A stretch of DNA of 64,000 nt from DATKLL01 sp035542475 (GTDB taxonomy: Bacteria > Desulfobacterota > Syntrophia > Syntrophales > UBA2185), in assembly GCA_035542475.1 (NCBI GenBank), contig DATKLL010000003.1:15634-79633 (forward strand). Reading direction: 5' to 3'. Below, piece by piece: positions 17,694 through 26,090 of this stretch. Under the pieces are notes generated by a model, which made no database searches, was not told the DNA's origin, and saw nothing but the letters and a program-made list of their open reading frames with translations. Both the position numbers and the translations under genes were made by a program. Position 1 is the first letter of the stretch. Every line of letters begins with the position of its first letter.

Positions 17694-17765
17694 ATGGTGC
17701 CTTTAAAAAAAATCCTTTGCCCGACCGACTTGGCGGGATATATCCTTTCTGATAAGATTGTTTGA
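17694..17765 (+). pseudogene. Remnant of a universal stress protein gene
   Basis: A 23-codon frame beginning MVPLKKILCPTDLAGY, with an excellent AAAGGAGAG site upstream, ends at TGA. The KKILxPTD pattern is the N terminus of UspA-type universal stress proteins, and after about 14 residues the similarity is lost. The rest of the gene is absent; TVP38 begins 28 nt later. Likely the stub left by a deletion. Confidence 0.55.
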
Positions 17766-17792
17766 TAAATTCCTAATGTATAGGAAGTTCAC

Positions 17793-18491
17793 ATGAGTAA
17801 CGGCACAGAACAGCGGGCGAACGCCGGAAGAAAAGCGATTATGAAAGCCGCTGTGCTTGTCATATTCATCATTTCAGCTGTCTACATCATCCGTTTCACC
17901 CCTGTGAAAAATCTGCTCACGCAGGAGGTCCTGGGCAGTTTTCTTGAGGCCGCAGGCTTTTGGGCTCCCGTGATATTTATGTTCGTATATGCTGCCGGTA
18001 TCTGTCTTTTTGTCCCGGGGACATTACTCACCGCACTGGGAGCGGCCATCTTCGGCCCCTACTGGGGATTTCTATATGTGTGGGTCGGGGCCATGGTTGG
18101 TGCGAGCGTTTCCTTCTGGATCGGAAGGACTCTCGGGCGGGACTTTGCCGCGTCATTGATCGGCGACCGTCTTAAAAAATACGACGATGCCATAGAGCGT
18201 AACGGCTTTGCCGCTGTCCTCTATCTGCGCCTGGTCTACTTCCCATTTACACCTATGAATTTCGGCATGGGATTGACGAAGGTCCGCTTTTGTGATTACT
18301 TTTTCGGAACCGGCCTCGGTATCATAGCCGGGACGTTTATTTTTACCTTTTTCTTTGGAACCATAAAAGAGGTCTGGGCCGGCGGTGACTGGGGACGGCT
18401 TTTCTCCTTCAAAGTCTTCTTCTCCATCGCGCTCTTTGTCTTTTCGTTTTTTATCCCGAAGATCATAAAAAAGATCAGACAGGAGTATTGA
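17793..18491 (+). CDS. TVP38/TMEM64 (DedA-related) membrane protein
   Basis: A 232-residue inner-membrane protein with about six hydrophobic segments. It has the SNARE-associated family pattern: GTLLTALGAAIFGPYWGFLYVWVGAMVGASVSFWIGRTLGRDFA, then FLKRLVYFPF-like LYLRLVYFPFTPMNFGMGLTKV and a late Gly-rich helix. Such proteins are thought to move lipids or other small molecules across membranes. It overlaps the next flavoprotein gene region; TVP38 genes often accompany or are fused to MerA-like flavoproteins, supporting a shared role. Confidence 0.9.
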   Translation: MSNGTEQRANAGRKAIMKAAVLVIFIISAVYIIRFTPVKNLLTQEVLGSFLEAAGFWAPVIFMFVYAAGICLFVPGTLLTALGAAIFGPYWGFLYVWVGAMVGASVSFWIGRTLGRDFAASLIGDRLKKYDDAIERNGFAAVLYLRLVYFPFTPMNFGMGLTKVRFCDYFFGTGLGIIAGTFIFTFFFGTIKEVWAGGDWGRLFSFKVFFSIALFVFSFFIPKIIKKIRQEY

Positions 18492-18526
18492 TTCTCACAG
18501 TACTCATTTTCACAGGAGGAAGTAAT

Positions 18527-19990
18527 ATGGGAAGCTTTGATTATGACCTCGGAATCATCGGCGGGGGTGCGGCAGGTCTGACAGCAGCAGCCGGCGGTGC
18601 CCAGTTCGGCGCCAAGACGATACTGATCGAGAAGTCCGGCAGACTCGGTGGTGATTGCCTGCATTACGGCTGTGTGCCTTCAAAAACTCTGATCAGAACC
18701 GCCGGTATATGGGCGCTTGCAAAACGGTCCGCCGAATTCGGCCTGCCGGTATTGTCCATACCCGCTGTGAACCTGAAAGCTGTCATGAACCGCGTGAAAG
18801 AAGTCATTGACAGGATTCAGCGACATGACTCGGTGGAGAGATTCTGCGGATTGGGAGCGGAGATTCGTTTTGGTGCGCCGGTCTTTGCGGATGATCATGT
18901 GGTTACCCTGGAAGGAAAGCGGATCTCCGCAAAGAACTGGATTATATCGACGGGGTCAGGTGCCGTGGTCCCCCCCGTGGATGGACTTGCTGACGTCCCC
19001 TTCTGGACGAATGAAACGGTCTTCTCTCAGGAAATACTGCCTCCCCGGCTCATTATTCTGGGCGGCGGCCCCATCGGCCTGGAGATTGCCCAGGCTTTTG
19101 CGCGCTTGGGTTCCCGGGTAATCATCATCGAATTCATGGACCAGATTTTAGGTCCGGAAGATGTCGATATGGCCGACATTCTGAAGGCTCGTCTGGAAGC
19201 GGAGGGAATACAAATTCACACGAATACAAAGGCCGTTCGGGCGGAATCACACGGGTCAGCAATCATACTTACTGTTGCTCCTGCCGCTGGTGGAGGAGAA
19301 GAGACAAAAATCGAAGGCGATGCAATCTTCGTGGCAACAGGCCGGGCGCCCAATATAAAAGGCTTGGGGCTAGATGCGGCTGGTGTAACATTCACGGCTA
19401 AAGGCATTCCGACGGACTCCAGAACGCGGACCAATATAGCTCACATCTATGCCTGCGGGGATGTAAACGGCCAGTTGCTTTTCACACACGTAGCGGGATA
19501 TGAGGCGGGCATTGCCCTGACCAATGCGGTCCTCCACCTCCCCCGGAAGATGGACTACAGCCGGATCGGCTGGTGCACCTACACAGACCCGGAAGTGGCT
19601 AGCATCGGTTTTAACGAGAAGCGGGCCAGGAAGGAAGGTCTGGAGTATCAGATCATTGAGGAGCTATTCGCCGACAACGACCGCGCCCTTGCGGAAGGTG
19701 AGACGCTGGGCAAGATCAAGATTCTTCTAAACCCAAACGGGAAACTCCTGGGCTGCCAGATCATCGGCGCCCATGCCGGCGACCTTATACATGAATGGAT
19801 AATCGCTACAGCCGGAGGCGTGAAGCTGTCCTCCATCGCCGGCGCCGTACATATCTATCCGACCATGTCGGAAATCTCAAAGCGTGCCGCAGGCAAGTAC
19901 TTTTCCGATAAAATATTCAGTGATACGACAAAAAATATCCTTCGCCTTCTCTTTAACCTCAAAGGAAGGGCTTGCACATTAAAACCGTGA
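18527..19990 (+). CDS. Pyridine nucleotide-disulfide oxidoreductase, MerA/Lpd-like
   Basis: A 487-residue flavoprotein. Start at 18527 follows AGGAGGAAGTAAT. It has the FAD motif GIIGGGAAGLTAAAGG at about 10-25, the redox-active pair in GGDCLHYGCVPSKTLI near 46-61, the second NAD(P)H motif ILGGGPIGLEIAQAFARLG near 180 and the C-terminal dimer domain with HAGDLIHEW and HIYPTMSEI where Lpd has the catalytic His. It lacks the C-terminal vicinal Cys pair of mercuric reductase. Substrate is not clear; pairing with TVP38 is a recurrent arrangement. Likely co-transcribed with it. Confidence 0.92.
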   Translation: MGSFDYDLGIIGGGAAGLTAAAGGAQFGAKTILIEKSGRLGGDCLHYGCVPSKTLIRTAGIWALAKRSAEFGLPVLSIPAVNLKAVMNRVKEVIDRIQRHDSVERFCGLGAEIRFGAPVFADDHVVTLEGKRISAKNWIISTGSGAVVPPVDGLADVPFWTNETVFSQEILPPRLIILGGGPIGLEIAQAFARLGSRVIIIEFMDQILGPEDVDMADILKARLEAEGIQIHTNTKAVRAESHGSAIILTVAPAAGGGEETKIEGDAIFVATGRAPNIKGLGLDAAGVTFTAKGIPTDSRTRTNIAHIYACGDVNGQLLFTHVAGYEAGIALTNAVLHLPRKMDYSRIGWCTYTDPEVASIGFNEKRARKEGLEYQIIEELFADNDRALAEGETLGKIKILLNPNGKLLGCQIIGAHAGDLIHEWIIATAGGVKLSSIAGAVHIYPTMSEISKRAAGKYFSDKIFSDTTKNILRLLFNLKGRACTLKP

Positions 19991-20000
19991 ACCATCCCTA

Positions 20001-20120
20001 GGCTGTTGAAAAACCCTTATCTGCTACGTTGCTCTGCAAACCGAAGCGCTCAACGTATTTCCATATACGCCTCGCACTTCGCTTATTGAGCGCCTTGCAC
20101 CTAAGCGTTTTTGAACAGCC
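20001..20120. repeat. Large imperfect inverted repeat (about 120 nt)
   Basis: Arms GGCTGTTGAAAAAC (20001-20014) and GTTTTTGAACAGCC (20107-20120) match at 13 of 14 bases. Inside are GCGCTCAA and TTGAGCGC and an apical CGTAT/ATACG pair, so the whole segment can fold into a long hairpin. It sits between convergent genes and could be a non-autonomous mobile repeat or a terminator. Confidence 0.75.
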
Positions 20121-20156
20121 CTATAATAAGGAGGTTTTTAAACAATTCCTCCCCTG

Positions 20157-20738
20157 TTATTCAAGGGGCGGGGATGGAATTCGTAAAAGCCCTGCTATGT
20201 TTTGCTTATGGCTATAGAAGATGAAGAGGGCGGTTATGATCGTTCCTGCCATTGCTACTGTCTCGTATCCGCACACGATGACCGTCCCGACCGCTAGTAC
20301 GATAGTCATGAAGAAAGAGGCGATGAAGGGAACGCGGACGATCCCGTATACGCCGAGCCAGACCAGAGTGGACAAGGCAACAGCAACGGGTGAGATCAGT
20401 GCAGTAAACCCGAGATAGCTTGCCACCCCTTTCCCACCACGAAACTGATGAAAGCAGGGGAAGCGGTTGCCGACAACAAGCGTGAACCCCACCCAGGGAA
20501 CATTGTTCAGAGAGAGAAAGTGCAGCGCCACCCAAGAAACGGCGATAGCTCTTGCTAAATCAAGCAAGAGTACGACCCCTGCCCACAGCATACCGGCCTG
20601 CCGATAGACGTTCGTAGTTCCGGCTGTCCCGCTGAAATGATATCTCGGGTCATCCCTTCCCAGCATCTTGAAGAGCAGGATGGAGAAGTTGACAGAGCCT
20701 GCAATGTAAGCTGCCAGGAGCAGAATTGCCATTATCAT
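20157..20738 (-). CDS. plsY: Acyl-phosphate:glycerol-3-phosphate acyltransferase PlsY
   Basis: A 193-residue membrane enzyme that acylates glycerol-3-phosphate to start phospholipid synthesis. It has motif 1 as SGTAGTTNVYRQAG, motif 2 as GNRFPCFHQFRGGKGVAS and a late Gly-rich segment. Motif 2 normally starts GH; here the His is Asn, which is worth noting. It is the last gene of the minus-strand acyl-chain locus, 36 nt after the stand-alone dehydratase gene, and could acylate glycerol phosphate with an unusual chain. Confidence 0.9.
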   Translation of the reverse strand: MIMAILLLAAYIAGSVNFSILLFKMLGRDDPRYHFSGTAGTTNVYRQAGMLWAGVVLLLDLARAIAVSWVALHFLSLNNVPWVGFTLVVGNRFPCFHQFRGGKGVASYLGFTALISPVAVALSTLVWLGVYGIVRVPFIASFFMTIVLAVGTVIVCGYETVAMAGTIITALFIFYSHKQNIAGLLRIPSPPLE

Positions 20739-20774
20739 GACTTTATATCCCGCAAGTATTAATTTAAAATTCTC

Positions 20775-21662
20775 CTACCCCTGTTTATCAAAGGGACGGA
20801 CAAGAGGACTGTACAAGACCCAACCTGGGGGCTTGACCCGGCCGCCGGAGACATCCCTCATAATCACGCCTCTGATCTCCTCACAAAGATCACCAGACAA
20901 ATCATAAATCCATATATCGAAGAGAAGGGATTCTCCGGGCACTGCAGCAGGCAATATACGGCAACGGTAGGTCTCACCGGGTATCGTCGATTTGACGATG
21001 ATGCGCTCCTCAAAACCTACAGGGAAGGCCACTATATTGTAGTACCGCTGTCCCCAGGCACAGGCGACATGAAGCGCTCCGTCGAGGGGAAAAGGGGAAC
21101 CAAGGGGCTCTGATGGAGCCTGATTAACAGCAGCATACACCTTTGCCACGGCACCGCTCTTAGCGAGAAGGATGTCACCTCTGACATTTTGATATGACGG
21201 CCCGAAGGGCACCAGGTCACTGTACAATTTTTCCGGGGACATCTTATAGGGAAACCCTTCTACTGCTGACGCCGTATCCATAGGCATTCCCGCGAAACGC
21301 TCCCCTGCAGCCGTGAAACTGACAGCGGTATGCACCTTCGTCCTGGTCATGGTACCTCTTATCCTGTCGATCGTGATCAATTTGGAAAATATGCGGCCGC
21401 TCTCATAGACCTCCAGTTCATTGCAGGCCTCTATGATCTCGGCATCCTTTTCAATATTCAGAAAACGGTCGAATGTGGCTGAACTCATGCATCCGACATG
21501 CGCATCCGGCCGATAAGCCCTCACTGATGCGGCCAGGTGCTGAAGCTCCTCAACGGCGGGGAAAATGATTTTACTCTCGAAATGGTGGTCCCTGAGATAG
21601 GGATGAACAGGGATAATAAGGGGAAGACGAATACGCTCTATCAGTCGGGACGTATCTTCCAT
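20775..21662 (-). CDS. Stand-alone PKS-type dehydratase (double hotdog)
   Basis: A 295-residue protein that reads like a polyketide synthase DH domain without neighbours. The N-terminal hotdog has HPYLRDHHFESKIIFPAVEE (residues 20-39), where PKS DH domains have the catalytic His and the Pro of the substrate tunnel. The second hotdog has SPFPLDGALHVACAW with the catalytic Asp. It would remove water from 3-hydroxyacyl-ACP to give a double bond. It is separated by 3 nt from the radical SAM gene upstream. Substrate unknown. Confidence 0.8.
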   Translation of the reverse strand: MEDTSRLIERIRLPLIIPVHPYLRDHHFESKIIFPAVEELQHLAASVRAYRPDAHVGCMSSATFDRFLNIEKDAEIIEACNELEVYESGRIFSKLITIDRIRGTMTRTKVHTAVSFTAAGERFAGMPMDTASAVEGFPYKMSPEKLYSDLVPFGPSYQNVRGDILLAKSGAVAKVYAAVNQAPSEPLGSPFPLDGALHVACAWGQRYYNIVAFPVGFEERIIVKSTIPGETYRCRILPAAVPGESLLFDIWIYDLSGDLCEEIRGVIMRDVSGGRVKPPGWVLYSPLVRPFDKQG

Positions 21663-21665
21663 CTC

Positions 21666-23165
21666 TTAATTCCTTTTGAACATTTCCAGATCATCAAAAC
21701 GGTTCATCATTTCTAAACGGCGGATATATCTTTGATACCTTTCCTCCCAGCCGATCCTGAGGATCTGCCTTTCCGTAAAAAATTTCATGATTGGTTTGGC
21801 CATATACGTCCAAAAGGACATCCATAATCTGCCTTGCTTTCCCGCAAATGACGATGGCTTCCACCAGCCCAAAGCAGTTTCCCTGTTATACCAGAAGGAA
21901 TATTGCAGCTCATCGGATTCCAGATGCCTGGTTTTCACATTTGCCCAAAAGCCGCTGTAGCGTTCATAACGGTCGTGATTCGTGACTAATCCCTCACCGA
22001 TCAGATAATCTCTGAGCCGGGTCTTGGGATAGGGCGTCAGCATCTGACAGTAGGATGCGTCCACCTCCAGCTCATTAAGAAACTGATAGTTTTTTTTGAT
22101 AGCCTCTTCGTCATCATCCGGCAGTCCGAAGATCAGACCGCCGATCACCATGATGCCATACCGGTGACAATTATCTATAGCCTTTTTTGCCTCTTTTACA
22201 ATGTCTGCTTTCCCCATGGTTCTGAGATTATTGCTCGACACATTTTCAATCCCAAGGAAAATGATCCGGAATCCCGCTTCGGACATTTTTTTCACCATAG
22301 CTTCATTTCGGGCCACGGACATACAGTCGGCCTGAACGACCAGCTGCAAGTTTTGATACCGCCTTTGTATGATGGCATCACAGACGGTAATCACCCATTT
22401 AGGGTTCAGAACCATATTGTCATCGGTGATGAAGATCAGCTTTGTTTTTTTGTTGAAGTAGATGTCGTCAAGATCGGCAATGATGCGCTCAACAGGATAT
22501 GTCCTGTAAGAGCGCCCGTACATGTGATTAATGCTGCAAAAATTACAACTGTGGGTGCAGCCGCGGGAAGTTTCCATAACCTCGATCCTGGAATACATGA
22601 AATGGTATCCTCCCGTCAGACGCCTGTGATCACGGATCGGCAGTTTCAGGCGGGACAGATCACAGAGTCCGCCCCGTTCGTTGTGCACCCACCTGCCGTC
22701 CTTTCTGTAAGAGAGGGATGGTATAGTTTCCAGTCTGTCCGTCCCTGCCAGGGCGTTCACCAGCCTGCGGAAGACCTCTTCCCCTTCCCCCTTGATGATA
22801 AAGTCGATCTCATCCCCCTCTGGTGATGAGGCAATCTCCTCACTCATCAATGTGGCATGATAACCCCCGATGGCGATTTTTACATGCAGCAGGATACTTT
22901 TAATCAGTCTAATCAATGCAAGAGCGGTTGGATACTGCCATGTCATGGCAGACACGCCAACCAGGTCGGGGCGAATTCTTTTTAAGGTCTTTGTCAGATA
23001 GGTCGAGATGTCTTTCCGTTTCCGGATCAGATCAATCAGATAGACGTGATGCCCTTCATCGACATTTCCTCCGATGCAGGCGATGCCATGGTTGGGCATA
23101 TGGAGCGCCATTTCGTGGATAACAATGGGTATGACATCCGGCATGGATATAAGGACAACTTTCAT
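21666..23165 (-). CDS. B12-binding radical SAM protein
   Basis: A 499-residue protein with an N-terminal cobalamin-binding-like domain (about 1-145; GGYHATLMSEEIASSPEGDEIDFIIKGEGEE) and a radical SAM core with TSRGCTHSCNFCS, the CxxxCxxC cluster site. The core includes GLIFGLPDDDEE. This class includes enzymes that methylate, form rings or rearrange carbon. The start overlaps the PlsC stop by 4 nt. Its presence within a fatty-acid-like locus implies a chain-modifying role, which is inference. Confidence 0.9.
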   Translation of the reverse strand: MKVVLISMPDVIPIVIHEMALHMPNHGIACIGGNVDEGHHVYLIDLIRKRKDISTYLTKTLKRIRPDLVGVSAMTWQYPTALALIRLIKSILLHVKIAIGGYHATLMSEEIASSPEGDEIDFIIKGEGEEVFRRLVNALAGTDRLETIPSLSYRKDGRWVHNERGGLCDLSRLKLPIRDHRRLTGGYHFMYSRIEVMETSRGCTHSCNFCSINHMYGRSYRTYPVERIIADLDDIYFNKKTKLIFITDDNMVLNPKWVITVCDAIIQRRYQNLQLVVQADCMSVARNEAMVKKMSEAGFRIIFLGIENVSSNNLRTMGKADIVKEAKKAIDNCHRYGIMVIGGLIFGLPDDDEEAIKKNYQFLNELEVDASYCQMLTPYPKTRLRDYLIGEGLVTNHDRYERYSGFWANVKTRHLESDELQYSFWYNRETALGWWKPSSFAGKQGRLWMSFWTYMAKPIMKFFTERQILRIGWEERYQRYIRRLEMMNRFDDLEMFKRN

Positions 23166-23950
23166 AAGTCCGCTTTTCTCTCCATGAGGGAGCGGGTATC
23201 AGCCATGAGACCGGAGAGGGTGAAGGCATCACTATTATAATCCAGTTCAAGGCTTCCGGCCAGTTCGACATCAATCACATTTTTAGCACAGGTATTAAAT
23301 AAGAACTTCCCCGGAGGAAAGAGTTTGCCGGTGTTCCGGATCAACACGATCTTGATCGGCGCCTTACAGAGCCTGGCAATCCTGAATGCACCTTTATCAA
23401 ACGGTCCTATCCGGCCGTTTAAGGAACGCGTCCCCTCGGGAAATATAAATAGATTACCTCCTGAAGAAAGATACTCCTTCATTTTTTTTATCTGGTCGAT
23501 CATGTCTTCCAAAAATATATCTTCCGTCATGGAGGGTATATAACCTGACGTCTTCAATATCCAGCCGAAAACGGGAAGTCTGAAATAGTCGCTTCTTACG
23601 ATGGTCTTCTGTCTTTCAAACAGAGATACAAATAGAATGGGATCAAGAAAGGAGAGATGATTGGCAATGATGACCGAAGAGCGTATGGCGGAGACGTCTT
23701 TGGAAACATGCCATTTCACTCCGGGAACGATGGTCCGCAAAAGGTAGAAAAAAACCCGGTGGAGCTGATGGTTAAGTTTTTGAAAGGCCTCTTCAGGCTT
23801 GCCGGAAAAGAAAAACGCATACAAATAAAAAGGTGAAAAGAACAAGATGTATCCCATAATATAGCAAGTCCAGAGAATGACCGTAATGATGAAATCCTTG
23901 GCGGATTGTAACAGTGAAGGGTATTTGGTTTGCGTATCGTTTGTCGTCAT
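23162..23950 (-). CDS. Lysophospholipid acyltransferase, PlsC family
   Basis: A 262-residue membrane-bound acyltransferase with motif I NHLSFLDPILF (catalytic HxxxxD), motif III FPEGTRSLNGRIGPFDKGAF and a helix at about 15-45. It moves an acyl group from ACP or CoA to a lysophosphatidate or similar acceptor. Its stop overlaps the start of the downstream B12-radical SAM gene (ATGA). Together with PlsY it suggests that the chain made by this locus ends up in a glycerolipid. Confidence 0.9.
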   Translation of the reverse strand: MTTNDTQTKYPSLLQSAKDFIITVILWTCYIMGYILFFSPFYLYAFFFSGKPEEAFQKLNHQLHRVFFYLLRTIVPGVKWHVSKDVSAIRSSVIIANHLSFLDPILFVSLFERQKTIVRSDYFRLPVFGWILKTSGYIPSMTEDIFLEDMIDQIKKMKEYLSSGGNLFIFPEGTRSLNGRIGPFDKGAFRIARLCKAPIKIVLIRNTGKLFPPGKFLFNTCAKNVIDVELAGSLELDYNSDAFTLSGLMADTRSLMERKADL

Positions 23951-23982
23951 GGCGAGACCTTTACGTCACTTGGACGACTGTA

Positions 23983-24030
23983 AAAATCCCCCCATGCCCC
24001 CCCTTTACAAAAGAAGGGACGGGGGATTTT
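23983..24030. repeat. Inverted repeat, dispersed-repeat-like
   Basis: AAAATCCCCC and GGGGGATTTT arms around CCCTTTACAAAAGAAGGG. It begins at the stop of the ketosynthase gene. A weaker copy of the core occurs near 45264 (TCCCTCTTTACATAAGAAGGAGG). It may be a terminator or REP-like repeat. Confidence 0.6.
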
Positions 24031-25265
24031 CAAGACATCTTTTTTATGATCAGACTGGTGTTGACGCCGCCGAAGGCAAAGTTTTGGATGGTGGCGATCC
24101 GGACCGGCTGTTCTCTCAGTTTCACAACGTGGTTGATCATGGCGCATCTTTCATCTATCTCGTCCAGGTTCAGCGTCGGGGCTATAAATCCTTCCTCCAT
24201 CAGATAAATCGCGATGATGGCCTCAATAGCGCCGCAGGAGCCCATCGTGTGCCCCATATAACTTTTCAATCCGACAACACCGGGCAGATTTCCGTAAACG
24301 TCATAAATAGCCTGTGCTTCAATCACATCGCCCATCTTGGTTCCCGTCGCGTGGGCGCTGATAAGATCCATTTCATCCGCGTTGATCCTGGCATCTTTCA
24401 GACCGATCCGTATAGTCTCTTTGATACCGTTCAGATTCGGCAGTATCAAATCACCGCCGTTGTTGTTGCAGGCAAACCCTATTACCTCGGCGAGCATGGG
24501 AGCGCCTCTCTTCCGTGCATATCCATACTCCTCCAGCATTACAGCCCCGGCCCCCTCCCCCACGACAAGGCCGTCCCTCATGGTATCAAACGGGCGCGGC
24601 GTCAGATGGGGCGTATCGTTAAAGGCCGTAGAACAAGCGAGGAGATTATCGAACACGGCGACGGTGGTCGTATCGTACTCATCGGCCCCTCCGCAAAGCA
24701 TGGCGTCCTGCATACCGTATTTTATTGCTTCATAACCGTAGCCGATGGACTGGCTGCTTGTTGTGCATGCCGTGCATGATGATATGACGCGGCCTGTAAT
24801 ACCGAACATCTTGGTAATATTGACGGCTGTGGTATGAACCATGGATTTCAGGTAATCTACAGCGCCGATGGTAGAAAAATCATTTTGGGATGCACCGAAA
24901 AAAGTCCGGTAGATATCCCGTTGAACAGTAGGACTCCCGTGGGTCGAGCCGAAGGCAACGCCCAAACGGCCGGACGTGACAAATCCCTGATCCAGACCGG
25001 CGGCCCCAATCACCTCTTTGGCTACCTGACACGCGTAATAGGCTACGGGCCCCATGGTTTTTCTGTGCTGACGCTTGAAATCGTACGATACGGGGTAATC
25101 AACGGTTCCAAACACCTTGGAGTGGATATGGGAAGACAACAGGCCGTCCTCACGCAAGGTTTTTACTCCGGAGATCCCATTAACCAGGCTGTGAATAATT
25201 TCTTCTTTGGTGCGGCCGATGGGAGTGATTGATGAACACGCTGTAATGACTACCCTTCTTTCCAT
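24030..25265 (-). CDS. Beta-ketoacyl-ACP synthase, FabF-like (KS1)
   Basis: A 411-residue condensing enzyme. Start at 25265 is chosen because GGAG lies 5 nt upstream, just after the ACP stop. Active-site Cys167 is in SCTACTTSSQS, with His in SAHATGTKMGD and GLKSYMGHTMGS, so the Cys-His-His triad is complete. It elongates or condenses acyl-ACP with malonyl-ACP. The ACP gene is directly upstream. It differs from housekeeping FabF in its N-terminal stretch (ERRVVITACSSITPIG). Confidence 0.92.
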   Translation of the reverse strand: MERRVVITACSSITPIGRTKEEIIHSLVNGISGVKTLREDGLLSSHIHSKVFGTVDYPVSYDFKRQHRKTMGPVAYYACQVAKEVIGAAGLDQGFVTSGRLGVAFGSTHGSPTVQRDIYRTFFGASQNDFSTIGAVDYLKSMVHTTAVNITKMFGITGRVISSCTACTTSSQSIGYGYEAIKYGMQDAMLCGGADEYDTTTVAVFDNLLACSTAFNDTPHLTPRPFDTMRDGLVVGEGAGAVMLEEYGYARKRGAPMLAEVIGFACNNNGGDLILPNLNGIKETIRIGLKDARINADEMDLISAHATGTKMGDVIEAQAIYDVYGNLPGVVGLKSYMGHTMGSCGAIEAIIAIYLMEEGFIAPTLNLDEIDERCAMINHVVKLREQPVRIATIQNFAFGGVNTSLIIKKMS

Positions 25266-25275
25266 AAGGCTCCGT

Positions 25276-25560
25276 TCATGTAAGACCGGCTTCACCGCCG
25301 GACAGTACCGGCCTTGTCCTAGTCAGCGACTCAATATAATCGCAGATCTGATTGATAGTCCGGATATCCATGGCCTGTTTCTTTTCCTCTTGGGTCAGTT
25401 CGTAACCGAGCATTTTTTCGATCTTGAGGAGCAGCTCGATGGCATCTATACTGTCAAACCCGTGCTTTTCTCTCAGGTTATCATCCAATCCCGGATTTTC
25501 AATCTCAAACTCCTTGCGAAAGAAATGGAGTATTTGAGTTATAATTTCATCGCGTGTCAT
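25276..25560 (-). CDS. Acyl carrier protein (ACP1)
   Basis: A 94-residue carrier protein starting MTRDEII at 25560. The phosphopantetheine serine is in GFDSIDAIELL near residue 37. Acidic helices before and after match the ACP fold, and a longer C-terminal tail (RTRPVLSGGEAGL) is extra. It ends 10 nt before the KS1 start and begins 49 nt after the thioesterase stop, so it is the carrier for this unit. Confidence 0.92.
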   Translation of the reverse strand: MTRDEIITQILHFFRKEFEIENPGLDDNLREKHGFDSIDAIELLLKIEKMLGYELTQEEKKQAMDIRTINQICDYIESLTRTRPVLSGGEAGLT

Positions 25561-25609
25561 ATATAGGTCAGAACTTTCCTGAAAGTCTTTTCTATTGTTT
25601 CCTGACCGG

Positions 25610-26089
25610 TCACTGCGGGAATGTCTTCCAGAGATGAACCGTCTTCGGATCGACGGCCACAGGCTTACCCGATGCATTAAGGGCACAATGCCTGGTGAAT
25701 CCCTTGCAGATGATCCCCCCTGTTTCCGCATGGGTGATCACATAATCGAACCGGAGCTTCACCCGCTCAAGCTCCCCCGGCCGCGTATAAACCAACATGA
25801 GATCATCATAAAAGAGCGGCTCATGGAAACATATACCCAGTTCTATAATCGGATATAGATAGCCGCTCTCTTCTATTTCCCGGTAAGGATATGCCGCATG
25901 CCGCATTAGTGACGTACGACCGAACTCGAAGTAACGGAGATAGTTCGCGTGATAGACTACCGATGAACGATCCGTATCTGCGTAAAGTGTGCGCATCTCG
26001 CATCGGTGCCAGGCAAGGCCGGTTTCCTGATCACGGACATAGCAGTTATCAAGCCCGGCTGTCTCCGGTCTGAACGGTTTCGGTTTCAT
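25610..26089 (-). CDS. 4HBT-type hotdog thioesterase
   Basis: A 159-residue protein starting MKPKPFR at 26089, one base after the KS2 stop, with GGAG inside the KS2 end as its ribosome-binding site. It shows the 4-hydroxybenzoyl-CoA thioesterase pattern MRTLYADTDRSSVVYHANYLRYFEFGRTSLM. The Asp in YADTD and the His of VVYHANY are the catalytic region. It would release or transfer an acyl chain from ACP or CoA. It is translationally tied to KS2. Confidence 0.9.
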   Translation of the reverse strand: MKPKPFRPETAGLDNCYVRDQETGLAWHRCEMRTLYADTDRSSVVYHANYLRYFEFGRTSLMRHAAYPYREIEESGYLYPIIELGICFHEPLFYDDLMLVYTRPGELERVKLRFDYVITHAETGGIICKGFTRHCALNASGKPVAVDPKTVHLWKTFPQ

Positions 26090-26090
26090 C

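Noticed and set aside
18527..19990. Mercuric reductase
   Set aside because: No C-terminal vicinal Cys pair, no N-terminal HMA domain and no mer genes nearby.
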